In this document: positions 1-7,122 of the stretch, piece by piece
Layout of the letters: every line of letters starts with the position of its first letter
Numbering within the stretch: the stretch's first letter is position 1
Assembly: GCF_022815645.1 (NCBI RefSeq)
Contig: NZ_JALGRO010000011.1
Coordinates: 1-64,000, forward strand
Direction of reading: 5' to 3'
DNA length: 64,000 nucleotides
Origin: Curtobacterium sp. VKM Ac-2922
GTDB lineage: Bacteria > Actinomycetota > Actinomycetes > Actinomycetales > Microbacteriaceae
Notes under the pieces: model-generated
What the model saw: the letters and a program-made list of their open reading frames with translations, nothing else
Told to the model about the DNA's origin: nothing
Databases searched by the model: none
Program-made: the position numbers and the translations under genes

Positions 1-77
1 TGAGCCCGGTCAACTACCGAGCCCACGCCCTCGCGGCCTAACCTGACTTCACAGTCCAACCTTCGGGGACCAGTTCA
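1..77 (+). mobile_element. Right end of an IS3-family insertion sequence
   Basis: Bases 3-41 read as the last twelve codons of a plus-strand protein ending SPVNYRAHALAA followed by TAA. An SPVxY stretch at the extreme C-terminus is typical of IS3-family OrfB transposases. The stop is followed by a candidate terminal repeat at about 46-77. Read from its outer tip on the minus strand it starts TGAACTGGTCCCCGAAGG and continues GTTGGAC, the tip style common in actinobacterial IS3 elements. The rest of the element lies outside the window, so its completeness cannot be judged. The tip abuts the right half of a palindromic terminator element (78-104), so the element appears to have inserted near the centre of that hairpin. 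Confidence 0.6.
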
Positions 78-104
78 GGGCTGGCACCGGGCCTCCAGTC
101 CGTC
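78..104. repeat. Right half of the palindromic terminator element, cut by the IS
   Basis: The sequence from about 79 reads GGCTGGCACCGGGCCTCC followed by AGTCCGTC. Apart from one or two bases it matches the right arm of the complete hairpins at 8373-8416 and 51570-51617. The left arm is missing because the IS3-type tip ends at 77. It lies immediately downstream of the MarR gene, where such hairpins usually sit in this genome. Confidence 0.55.
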
Positions 105-651
105 AGCTGGTCGCGTCGACCGTCTCGCGCACCGTGTACTCGTCGGCTGGCTCCGGCACCGCCTCGGCGAGCGCTCCGACCACCTGGCCGAGCGCGTGCG
201 CGACCGCCTGGTTGTCGCCGTCGGACAGCCCGTCGAAGACCTCGACCACGATCTGGTGGAAGTGGGCGTAGGACGCCTCGATCGTGGCGGCGGCCTGCTC
301 CGTCGGCTCGAGCACCTGCGCCCGGCGGTCGGACGGGTGCGCCGTCCGCACGACGTCTCCGCGCTCGACCAGGGCGTCCACCAGCTTGGTGACCGAGGCG
401 TTCGACACCGCGAGCATCACCGCCAGGTCCTTGGGCCCCATCGCCCGCTCGTCGCGGTGGGCCTGCAGCAGGTACCGGACGGCCAGGAACTCGTTCTTCG
501 ACATACCGCTCTCGGTGCGGGCGTGCTCGATCTGCTGCTCCTCGGCGTGCTGCAGGCGGAGCAGGGCGTCGACGGCGCGCTGGGCTGCTGCGGACCGCGG
601 CTGACGGCCGTACAGGTGGTGGTGCTCGCGGCGGACGACGGTCAACGGCAT
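103..651 (-). CDS. MarR-family transcriptional regulator
   Basis: This 182-residue protein has the MarR winged-helix core: helices around residues 50-75 (KNEFLAVRYLLQAH), a recognition region PKDLAVMLAVSNASVTKLVD, and a wing with the family signature SDRRAQVLEPT. MarR proteins are dimeric cytoplasmic DNA-binding regulators that often sense small phenolic or oxidant ligands. The ligand cannot be told here. An AGGAG site lies about ten bases before the ATG. A 60-residue gene lies 18 bases upstream on the same strand, so the two are probably co-transcribed from the region at 877-1033, which holds three copies of a GAACGGTTC palindrome likely to be its operator. Confidence 0.9.
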   Translation of the reverse strand: MPLTVVRREHHHLYGRQPRSAAAQRAVDALLRLQHAEEQQIEHARTESGMSKNEFLAVRYLLQAHRDERAMGPKDLAVMLAVSNASVTKLVDALVERGDVVRTAHPSDRRAQVLEPTEQAAATIEASYAHFHQIVVEVFDGLSDGDNQAVAHALGQVVGALAEAVPEPADEYTVRETVDATS

Positions 652-669
652 GGGGTCAGGAGCTCCTGG

Positions 670-852
670 TCAGGAACGGGGGACCGAGAAGAAGTCGGCG
701 TACGAGGGCTCGGTGCGCCGGGACAGCAGCGACGGGTCCTCGATCCGAGCCGAGACCCAGGCGTCGATGACGTCCGGGGCGGTCAGGCCGACGCGGGGGT
801 GGGAACCGGCGATCCGCGTGTTCCGCTGGACTCCGAGGTACGTGCTGCGCAT
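670..852 (-). CDS. Small conserved-looking hypothetical protein upstream of marR
   Basis: A 60-residue frame starting MRSTYLGVQRNTRIAG and ending YADFFSVPRS. I do not recognise a family. The chosen ATG at 852 is preceded by an AAGGTGG site about eight bases away. An in-frame ATG at 876 would add eight residues but has no ribosome site. Regular composition, a ribosome site and tight spacing (18 bases) to the MarR gene favour a real gene in a two-gene operon. Confidence 0.55.
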   Translation of the reverse strand: MRSTYLGVQRNTRIAGSHPRVGLTAPDVIDAWVSARIEDPSLLSRRTEPSYADFFSVPRS

Positions 853-918
853 GCGTGCTTCCACCTTCCTGGCCATCTCGATGCGTCCGTGTCGGACGCC
901 GAGAGTGTTTCAGAACGT

Positions 919-976
919 GAACGGTTCGTGCAATGAACGGTTCGTCTTCTGTACGTTTCGCGCACCGAACCGTTCG
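919..976. promoter_or_regulatory. Triple GAACGGTTC palindromes, probable MarR operator
   Basis: The 157-base divergent gap between the marR operon and the SDR gene holds GAACGGTTCG at 919-928, the same again at 935-944, and its complement CGAACCGTTCG at 966-976. The 9-mer GAAC-G-GTTC is itself palindromic. The first two copies are 16 bases apart, and a 12-base direct repeat TGAACGGTTCGT covers each. MarR regulators commonly bind short palindromes in their own divergent promoters; assignment to this MarR is an inference from position. Confidence 0.55.
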
Positions 977-1033
977 AGGCCGCCGCCGCGGAGCGGGCCG
1001 GACGTGCGGGGTGGCCGGGGATAGCGTCGAGTC

Positions 1034-1714
1034 ATGGACCTCCAACTCACAGACCGTGTCGCGCTCGTCGTCGGAGGGAAGGGCTACATCGGCGCCGCCG
1101 TCGCCGACCGACTCCGTGCAGAAGGGGCCGCGGTCGTCGTGGCCTCTCGAAGTGCCGGCGACGACGGCGTCGCGATCGACACGGCGTCGCAGGAGTCCGT
1201 CGACGCGGGCGTCCGAGCGGTCCTCGAGCAGCACGGCCGGATCGACGTGCTGGTCGTCACCGCAGCCCCGAGCGCGGGAACGCTCGACCCGGCCCGCAAG
1301 TCCGACCCCGACCAGGTCGCCGGCGCGGTCGACGGCAAGGCGCTCGGGTTCCTGCGGGTCGCGAACGCCGTGCTGCCCGGACAGCGCGACGCCGGCTTCG
1401 GTCGGGTCGTCGTGATCAGCGGACAGAACGCCTACATCTCGGGCAACATCACCGCGTCACTCCGCAATGCGGCCACGAACATCATCGCGAAGAACCTGGC
1501 CGACGAGTCCGCCGGGTCGGGCGTCACCGTGAACGTGGTGAACCCGGGTACCGTGACCGACGAGCCGTCGGGCAGCGTGCAGCGCGGCGCCGGCGGCGAG
1601 TCGAGCCCGCAGCAGATCGCCGACCTGGTCGCGTTCCTGTCGTCGCCACTGTCGGTCGTGTCCGGCGAGTCGATCTCGATCGCGCACCGGATGCTCGGGT
1701 CCGTGTCGGTCTGA
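1034..1714 (+). CDS. SDR-fold protein with a degenerate catalytic site
   Basis: This 226-residue protein has the short-chain dehydrogenase fold: an N-terminal nucleotide loop GGKGYIGAAV at about residues 14-23, a D-A/T-x-S strand (AIDTAS), and the late NVVNPGTV strand. The catalytic YxxxK is not present. Where YSASK is expected, after the VVVISG serine strand, the sequence reads ITASLRNAATN, so both Tyr and Lys are replaced. It may bind a nucleotide or act as a regulatory or non-canonical enzyme. It is followed 3 bases later by a Nudix hydrolase, suggesting one transcript, and is divergent from marR. Confidence 0.8.
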   Translation: MDLQLTDRVALVVGGKGYIGAAVADRLRAEGAAVVVASRSAGDDGVAIDTASQESVDAGVRAVLEQHGRIDVLVVTAAPSAGTLDPARKSDPDQVAGAVDGKALGFLRVANAVLPGQRDAGFGRVVVISGQNAYISGNITASLRNAATNIIAKNLADESAGSGVTVNVVNPGTVTDEPSGSVQRGAGGESSPQQIADLVAFLSSPLSVVSGESISIAHRMLGSVSV

Positions 1715-1717
1715 CCC

Positions 1718-2155
1718 GTGCCGCCCGAGGTCGCGAAGGTCGTCTGCTACGTCGTGCACGCGGAACACCTCCTCGTGTTCACGCACGACGGGCTGCCGAT
1801 GACGGTGACGGGAGTGCAGGTCCCTGCCGGCACCATCGAGCGCGACGAGTCCCCGGAGCACGCAGCGGAGCGTGAGCTGTTCGAGGAGACCGGACACCGG
1901 GGTTCCGTGCTCCGTCCGCTCGGCGTCGAGCGCTACGACCTCCGTCCGGCGCGCGACGAGATCGCGGTGCGGCACTTCTTCCTGATGTCGATGGCCGACG
2001 TGGACCTCGACGAGCGGTGGCAGGCCGGTGAGGCCTCGCGGTCGGACGGTGGGCCCGCGGTCTCGTGGACGTGCTGGTGGCTGCCACTCCGCGACGCGCA
2101 TGTGCTCGCCGCCGGCCTGGGTGCGCGGCTCGGGACCGCTACCGACGGGTCATGA
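1718..2155 (+). CDS. Nudix hydrolase
   Basis: This 145-residue protein contains a complete Nudix box, GTIERDESPEHAAERELFEE followed by TG (residues about 37-58), matching Gx5Ex7REUxEExGU. The box chelates the metal that hydrolyses nucleoside-diphosphate-linked substrates. The exact substrate cannot be inferred. The start is a GTG 3 bases after the SDR stop, and the pair is probably co-transcribed. The last bases overlap the convergent kinase gene by 6. Confidence 0.9.
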   Translation: MPPEVAKVVCYVVHAEHLLVFTHDGLPMTVTGVQVPAGTIERDESPEHAAERELFEETGHRGSVLRPLGVERYDLRPARDEIAVRHFFLMSMADVDLDERWQAGEASRSDGGPAVSWTCWWLPLRDAHVLAAGLGARLGTATDGS

Positions 2156-2662
2156 CCGGATCGCGGCGGCGAGGTCGGCCGAGGTCGCCGGGTCGTCACT
2201 GCGTTCAGCGTCGACCACCAGGGCGCCCTCGTCCGTCGGCGGCTCGAAGGTCGCCGCGTGCTCGGCCAACACGGCGTCGGTGACGTCCGCCCGGAGCCCT
2301 GACCGACGGTTCGACCGGACCCGGACCCGCTGCAGCTCCGGGTCGATCTGCACCCAGACGAGGACGAAGGGCACGCCAGCTTGGTCCGCATCGGCTCGCC
2401 ACGCGTCCCGCACGAATCGCGGAGACCCGGTGTCGTCGACGATGACGTGCTTTCCGTCCGCGAGCATGCGGGCCACCCGTTCGTGGGCGATGCGGTTCGT
2501 CGTCGCCCACTCCTCGAGCGGGATGCCCTGGCCGCCGTCCAGGCCGCGCTCGTCGTTGATGCGGTCGAGGCTCGTGATCTGGGCACCGAGCTCCTCGGCG
2601 AGGCGCGCTGCGAGGGTGCTCTTGCCGGAGAAGGACAGTCCGCAGGTCAGCACAAGTGCCAT
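2150..2662 (-). CDS. P-loop (AAA_33-type) kinase
   Basis: A 170-residue protein starting MALVLTCGLSFSGKSTLA, with the Walker A loop GLSFSGKS at residues 8-15, a lid region and a late VVDAERS strand. This is the architecture of small P-loop kinases of the AAA_33/zeta-toxin-like type, which phosphorylate small molecules or nucleic-acid ends. Neither substrate nor partner is visible. The upstream sequence has no clear ribosome site; the start was chosen because it places the P-loop at the N-terminus and sits just downstream of two operator-like palindromes (2689-2733). Confidence 0.75.
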   Translation of the reverse strand: MALVLTCGLSFSGKSTLAARLAEELGAQITSLDRINDERGLDGGQGIPLEEWATTNRIAHERVARMLADGKHVIVDDTGSPRFVRDAWRADADQAGVPFVLVWVQIDPELQRVRVRSNRRSGLRADVTDAVLAEHAATFEPPTDEGALVVDAERSDDPATSADLAAAIRS

Positions 2663-2688
2663 TGCTGGACTGTACAACTCGTCGAGGT

Positions 2689-2733
2689 CGATAAACTTAT
2701 CAATCGACACGTGCACCTGCGGTAAATTTATCG
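2689..2733. promoter_or_regulatory. Paired GATAA-NN-TTATC operators
   Basis: An AT-rich patch in GC-rich DNA holds GATAAACTTATC at 2690-2701, a perfect 5-bp palindrome, and GGTAAATTTATC at 2721-2732 with one mismatch. Their centres are about 31 bases apart, close to three helical turns. The sites lie 27 bases upstream of the P-loop kinase start and between two minus-strand genes. Which regulator binds is not known. Confidence 0.5.
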
Positions 2734-2789
2734 CGGTGGCAGATCTCCACCCTCCGACTCGCAGCGTCCGACCCCGGCAACGCCGTGGG

Positions 2790-3527
2790 TCAGGGCCGCG
2801 TGTAGTCGAACTGCAGGCGCATCCGGTCCCCGCGGAACACGATCGTCGAGTACTCGAACCGGGTACCGGCCCGGTCGGAGATGACGTCGGTGAGCTGCAG
2901 CGCCGGGTCCCCGCGGCGCAGGTCGAGCAGGGTGGCGTCGGACTCGGCGACGGCGACGGCCTCGAGCGTCTCGGCAACGTCGTGCATCGCCAGGCCGAAG
3001 GCGTCCTCGAGGACCACGCAGAGCTGCTCACCGACGACGTCGAGCCCGGCGAGGGTCGGGGCCATCGCCGCCGGCACGAACGAGCGGTGCACGCTCAGGG
3101 GCTTGCCGTCGACCGATCGCAGTCGCACGATCGCGAACACGTCGTCGTCGGCGCCGAGGCCCAGGCGGTCCCGCACGCGGGCAGGGGCGGGGCCGCGGTC
3201 GAGCGCGACGAGCTCGGTGGTGATGTCGTACCCGAGCACCTCGAGCTGCTCGCGGATGCCGCGGTAGGCGGGTGACACCGCGCTGATCTTGTCCGGCGCG
3301 ACGAACGTGCCCTTGCCCGGGACGCGGGTCAGCAGGCCGTCGGCGGCGAGCTTGTTGAGCACGCCGCGCACCGTCATGCGGCTCAGCCCGTAGTGCCGGT
3401 TGAGCTCGTTCTCGGACGGGATCCGCTGACTCGGCAGCCACTCACCGCTGGCGATCTTGGCCGTGAAGATGTCCTCGAGCTGCTGGTAGATGGGCACGAC
3501 GGAGTCGCGTTCCACTGCGTCGATCAC
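2790..3527 (-). CDS. GntR-family (HutC/UTRA type) transcriptional regulator
   Basis: This 245-residue protein has an N-terminal winged helix (residues about 10-75: PIYQQLEDIFTAKIASGEW, then SRMTVRGVLNKLAADGLL and the wing RVPGKGTFV) and a C-terminal UTRA ligand-binding domain (FAIVRLRSVDGKPLSVHRSF; FEYSTIVFRGDRMRLQFDYTR). HutC/UTRA regulators bind sugar phosphates, amino acids or related effectors. The GTG start has a GAGG site about 7 bases upstream. It is divergent from the aldolase-dhaLK operon, and a CTGTCTAGACAG palindrome with the GT-N-TA-N-AC core of this subfamily sits over that operon's promoter. It is most likely the operon's repressor. Confidence 0.93.
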   Translation of the reverse strand: MIDAVERDSVVPIYQQLEDIFTAKIASGEWLPSQRIPSENELNRHYGLSRMTVRGVLNKLAADGLLTRVPGKGTFVAPDKISAVSPAYRGIREQLEVLGYDITTELVALDRGPAPARVRDRLGLGADDDVFAIVRLRSVDGKPLSVHRSFVPAAMAPTLAGLDVVGEQLCVVLEDAFGLAMHDVAETLEAVAVAESDATLLDLRRGDPALQLTDVISDRAGTRFEYSTIVFRGDRMRLQFDYTRP

Positions 3528-3577
3528 GGACCACCTCGCTGCTCGGCCGACTCACATCGGATGATCGGTCAGTTTAC

Positions 3578-3606
3578 TTGTCGAGCCCTGTCTAGACAGG
3601 TACAGT
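3578..3606 (+). promoter_or_regulatory. Promoter of the aldolase-dhaLK operon with embedded GntR operator
   Basis: TTGTCG (3578-3583) and TACAGT (3601-3606) are separated by 17 bases and each match sigma-70 boxes at four of six positions. The spacer contains the perfect 14-bp palindrome CCTGTCTAGACAGG (3587-3600), whose GTCTAGAC core fits the HutC-subfamily consensus. A regulator bound here would cover the promoter, so ligand-induced derepression is the likely mode. The gntR gene itself is divergent. Confidence 0.65.
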
Positions 3607-3659
3607 CCGAGCACGTCGTCGATGCGGACGACCATCCCACGACGGAGTGAGGAGTGCCG

Positions 3660-4523
3660 ATGGACGTGTCCACCAGGGCGATGACCAGGACGGCCCGCGA
3701 CGACGGGTACGCGGTCCCGGCCGTGAACGTCTTCGACGAGCTGAGCATGCGCGCGGTGATCGCCGCAGCCACACGGACACAGGCACCACTCATCGTGCAG
3801 ATCTCCGTGAAGACCGTCCGGAGCTCGGGGACCGCGTTCACCACGGACCTGTTCCGAGCCCTCACCCGCGACGTCACCGTGCCGGTCGCCCTGCACCTGG
3901 ACCACTGCCCGGACCGCGCCGTGCTCGACGACGTGATCGCCGCCGGCTGGTCCAGCGTCCTGTTCGACGCGTCCGATCGCGACCTGGACGACGCGGTGCG
4001 TGAGACCGGCGAGGTGACCGCGGCAGCGCACGCCGCGGGCGTCGACGTGGAGTCCGAGATCGAGAACATCCTGGGCGTCGAGGACGGGGTCGGCAGCGAC
4101 GCGTCCCGGCACGCGTACTCGGTCGAGCAACTGGCCGACGTCGCCGCACGGACCGACGCCGACCTGGTCGCCCCGCAGCTCGGCACGAGCCACGGCCTGT
4201 ACAAGGCGGACCCCGTGCTGCTGCCCGAGCGCGCGGCCGGACTCGCGGCGCTGACCGACCGGCCGATCGTCCTGCACGGGGGCACCGGCCTGAGCGCAGC
4301 GGACTTCCGGTCGTTCATCGACGCCGGGGTGTCGAAGATCAACATCTCCACCGCGGTCAAGCACGCCTACATGCGGGCCTCGCTCGCACACCTCGAACAG
4401 GCCCGCGCATCCGACAGCTGGGACCCGCCCAAGCTCGTCACCGCGATCGAGTCCGCCGTCACCGACGTCATCGCCGAACACGTGACGTGGTTCGGCGCGG
4501 ACGGCAGGGCCGGGCGCCGATGA
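3660..4523 (+). CDS. Class II ketose-phosphate aldolase
   Basis: This protein of 287 residues is a zinc-dependent class II aldolase of the FbaA/GatY/KbaY family. The catalytic Asp and first zinc His are in LHLDHCPD (D81, H82), with Glu133 in ESEIENILG and zinc ligands H178 (GTSHGLYK) and H206 (VLHGGTGL). The phosphate-binding stretch KINIST follows. The family cleaves ketose 1-phosphates or 1,6-bisphosphates to DHAP and an aldehyde. The ATG at 3660 has GAGGAG five bases upstream; a GTG two codons earlier is an alternative. Its partners (DhaK, DhaL, HAD, formaldehyde dehydrogenase) suggest a phosphorylated short ketose rather than glycolytic fructose bisphosphate. Confidence 0.88.
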   Translation: MDVSTRAMTRTARDDGYAVPAVNVFDELSMRAVIAAATRTQAPLIVQISVKTVRSSGTAFTTDLFRALTRDVTVPVALHLDHCPDRAVLDDVIAAGWSSVLFDASDRDLDDAVRETGEVTAAAHAAGVDVESEIENILGVEDGVGSDASRHAYSVEQLADVAARTDADLVAPQLGTSHGLYKADPVLLPERAAGLAALTDRPIVLHGGTGLSAADFRSFIDAGVSKINISTAVKHAYMRASLAHLEQARASDSWDPPKLVTAIESAVTDVIAEHVTWFGADGRAGRR

Positions 4524-5308
4524 CGCACGCGCTGGTGTTCGACTGCGACGGCGTGCTCGCCGACACCGAACGCGACGGCCACCTGCCGGCCTTCAACGAG
4601 ACCTTCGAGCACTTCGGCCTGCCGGTCCGGTGGAGCGAGGACGACTACGCGAGCGTCCTGCGGATCGGCGGCGGCAAGGAACGCCTGGCGTCGTTGCTCA
4701 CACCGGACTTCGTGGGCCGAGCGGGCCTCCCGTCCGACCCCCAGGACCAGCGGGCCGCCGTCGCCGAGTGGCACGCCGAGAAGACGCGCCGGTACACGGC
4801 CCGGGTCCGGGCGGGCGCGCTGCCGGCTCGACCCGGCATCGCACGCATCGTGCACGCAGCGCACGACGCCGGATGGCGACTGGCGATCGCCTCGACGTCG
4901 GCCGAGGCGTCGGTGCGAGCGGTGCTCGAGCACGTCGTCGGCCAGGACGCGGCCGCGTGGTTCGCGGTGTTCGCCGGTGACGTGGTGCCGCGCAAGAAAC
5001 CGGCGCCGGACGTCTACGAGCTGGCGATCCGCGAGCTCGGCGTGCCCGCGGACGAGACGGTCGTGGTCGAGGACAGCGCCAACGGCCTGCGCGCCGCCGT
5101 CGCCGCCGGGTTGTGCACCGTCGTCACCGTCAGCAGCTACACCGCCGACGAGGACTTCACCGGCGCCGCCCTGGTCGTCGACAGCCTGGGCGACCTGCCC
5201 GACACCCCGGACCGGGTGCTGCAGGACCCGCACCACGTCGAGCCGGCCGGTCAGGTCACGCTCGACACCCTCACCGAACTGCTGCGACTGACCGGAGGAC
5301 GACCGTGA
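4520..5308 (+). CDS. HAD-superfamily sugar-phosphate phosphatase/phosphoglucomutase-like protein
   Basis: This 262-residue protein begins MTHALVFDCDGVLADTE, the HAD motif I with nucleophilic Asp and acid/base Asp. It continues with a helical cap containing RIGGGKERL, motif II (AIASTS), motif III lysine in PRKKPAPDVY, and motif IV VVEDSANG. This is the CbbY/beta-phosphoglucomutase subgroup. The start overlaps the aldolase stop (ATGA). Possible jobs are removing dead-end phosphates or dephosphorylating an intermediate of the operon's pathway; the substrate is unknown. Confidence 0.88.
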   Translation: MTHALVFDCDGVLADTERDGHLPAFNETFEHFGLPVRWSEDDYASVLRIGGGKERLASLLTPDFVGRAGLPSDPQDQRAAVAEWHAEKTRRYTARVRAGALPARPGIARIVHAAHDAGWRLAIASTSAEASVRAVLEHVVGQDAAAWFAVFAGDVVPRKKPAPDVYELAIRELGVPADETVVVEDSANGLRAAVAAGLCTVVTVSSYTADEDFTGAALVVDSLGDLPDTPDRVLQDPHHVEPAGQVTLDTLTELLRLTGGRP

Positions 5309-5934
5309 CCACCGAAGCCACCACCCGACTGGCGACCGTCGTGCAGCGCATCGCGCAGACCTGCGTCGACAACGAGACGTACTTCTCGGACCTGGACGCC
5401 GTCGCCGGGGACGGTGACTTCGGGTACTCGCTGGCCCGCGGGTTCGAGATCGTGCTCGCCGAGTTCGACGGGTACGACCAGGAGGACCCCGGCGCGTTCC
5501 TGCAACGGGTCGCGATGACGATGAGCAGCCGGATCGGCGGCACGTCCGGTCCGATCTGGGGCACGGCCTTCCTGCGGGCGGCCGGGGTCGTCAAGGGCAA
5601 GCAGGACCTGGGCATCGAGGACGTCGTCGCGATGCTCCGAGCGGCGGTCGAGGGGATCAAGAAGCGCGGTGGTGCCGACCTCGGGGACAAGACCCTGCTC
5701 GATGCGATCGTGCCGATGACGGACGCGATCGAGGCTGACGCCGGCGGGGACTCGGACGGTGCTGCGATCGCCCGCCACGCCGCCGAGGTCGCACGGAGCG
5801 CGGCGGACGCGACCTCGGCGCTGCAGGCCCGGCGTGGCCGCGCGTCGTACACCGGCGAGCGCAGCATCGGGTCGCCGGACCCGGGCGCCGTCGCCGTCGC
5901 GGTGCTGGCCGAACGCATCGCCGAGACCTGGTGA
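5305..5934 (+). CDS. dhaL: DhaL-type (Dak2) nucleotide-binding subunit of a ketose kinase
   Basis: This 209-residue Dak2-domain protein carries the Mg-ADP/ATP site DAVAGDGDFG (D31, D36, D38) and GGTSGPIWGTAFL, then GDKTLLDAIVP. With DhaK it forms a kinase for dihydroxyacetone or a similar short ketose. The residue after GDGD is Phe rather than the usual Thr or His. No DhaM/EIIA phosphocarrier is encoded nearby, so the phosphoryl donor (ATP or a remote PTS protein) is open. The GTG start overlaps the HAD stop (GTGA). Confidence 0.88.
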   Translation: MTTEATTRLATVVQRIAQTCVDNETYFSDLDAVAGDGDFGYSLARGFEIVLAEFDGYDQEDPGAFLQRVAMTMSSRIGGTSGPIWGTAFLRAAGVVKGKQDLGIEDVVAMLRAAVEGIKKRGGADLGDKTLLDAIVPMTDAIEADAGGDSDGAAIARHAAEVARSAADATSALQARRGRASYTGERSIGSPDPGAVAVAVLAERIAETW

Positions 5935-6034
5935 GACCCGACCGGACCCAGCCCGACCCGACCGGACCCAGCCCGACCCGACCCGAGACATCCCGACCCG
6001 AACCAGCCGGTCCGACCCAGCCCGACCCGAGACC
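5935..6034. repeat. GACCCG-rich tandem repeat between dhaL and dhaK
   Basis: Right after the dhaL stop the sequence GACCCGACCGGACCCAGCCC (20 bases) is repeated in tandem, followed by decaying copies built from CCCGA and CCGACC units out to about 6034. It is strictly strand-biased (C-rich on plus) and non-coding. The dhaK ribosome site follows at about 6051, so it forms an intercistronic spacer of about 135 bases in an otherwise overlapping operon. Confidence 0.7.
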
Positions 6035-6070
6035 CCCCGCGTTCCATCACGAAGGAGTGAGGCACCCGCA

Positions 6071-7066
6071 ATGAAGAAGTTCGTCAACGACCCGAAGCAG
6101 TTCGTCCCCGACATGCTCAAGGGGCTCGCACTCGCGAACCCCGACACCCTGACCTACGACCCCGAGTACAACCTCGTGGTCCGGGCCGACGCCCCGAACG
6201 ACGACAAGGTCTCGATCGTGCAGGGGTCCGGCTCGGGGCACGAACCCGCGCACGTCATGGTCGTGGGCAAGGGCATGCTCGACGCCGCCTGCCCCGGTGA
6301 CGTGTTCGCCGCACCGCCGACGGACTACGTGATCGCGGCCGCCCGCCGGGTGAACAGCCCCAGGGGCGTGCTGCTGCTCGTGAACAACTACACGGGCGAC
6401 AAGATGGCGTTCGAGATGGCCGAGGAGTTCGCCGAGGCCGAGGGCATCAAGGTCAAGACGCTGTTCATCGACGACGACGTCGCGGTCAAGGACTCCACGT
6501 ACACGATCGGCCGCCGCGGTGTCGCGGGGAACTTCTTCGTCATCAAGGCCGTCGGTGCCGCGGCCGAGGCGGGAGCGGACCTGGACGAGGTGGTGCGGGT
6601 CGGCGAGAAGGTGAACGCGGTGACGCGCACGATGGGCGTCGCGCTGACGGCCTGCACGCCCCCGGCCAAGGGCTCCCCGCTGTTCGAGCTCGGCGACGAC
6701 GAGATCGAGGTCGGTGTCGGCATCCACGGCGAACCCGGGCGGGCACGGCAGAAGATCGTGCCGGCGGACGAGATCGTGGACATCCTGCTCGACCCGATCG
6801 TGTCCGACCTGCCCTTCTCGAGCGGGGACCGGGTCGCGCTCATGGTGAACGGGCTCGGCGGCACCCCGATCAGCGAGCTGTACCTGCTGTACGGGATCGC
6901 GCACGAGAAGCTCGTCGCGCAGGGCATCACCCCGGTGCGCAGCTACGTCGGCGAGTACTGCACGTCGCTCGACATGGCCGGGGCGTCGATCACGCTGGTC
7001 AAGCTCGACGACGAGGTCGAGGAACTGCTCGCCGCCCCCGCCGAGATCCCGATCCGCACGTTCTGA
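6071..7066 (+). CDS. dhaK: DhaK-type substrate-binding subunit of a ketose kinase
   Basis: This 331-residue protein matches DhaK. It has the early GSGSGHEPAHVMVVGKGMLDAA loop (residues about 51-73), NNYTGDKMAFEMA, and the covalent substrate His in VGVGIHGEPG (H219, equivalent to the hemiaminal His of E. coli DhaK). The subunit holds the ketose while DhaL supplies the phosphoryl group. GAAGGAG and GTGAGG lie upstream of the ATG. Its distance from dhaL is set by the tandem repeat at 5935-6034. Dihydroxyacetone or erythrulose are plausible substrates. Confidence 0.9.
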   Translation: MKKFVNDPKQFVPDMLKGLALANPDTLTYDPEYNLVVRADAPNDDKVSIVQGSGSGHEPAHVMVVGKGMLDAACPGDVFAAPPTDYVIAAARRVNSPRGVLLLVNNYTGDKMAFEMAEEFAEAEGIKVKTLFIDDDVAVKDSTYTIGRRGVAGNFFVIKAVGAAAEAGADLDEVVRVGEKVNAVTRTMGVALTACTPPAKGSPLFELGDDEIEVGVGIHGEPGRARQKIVPADEIVDILLDPIVSDLPFSSGDRVALMVNGLGGTPISELYLLYGIAHEKLVAQGITPVRSYVGEYCTSLDMAGASITLVKLDDEVEELLAAPAEIPIRTF

Positions 7067-7122
7067 CCACCAGACCACGGCGTCGGATCCGGCGCCGCCG
7101 CACTGTGACCAAGGAGGATCAC

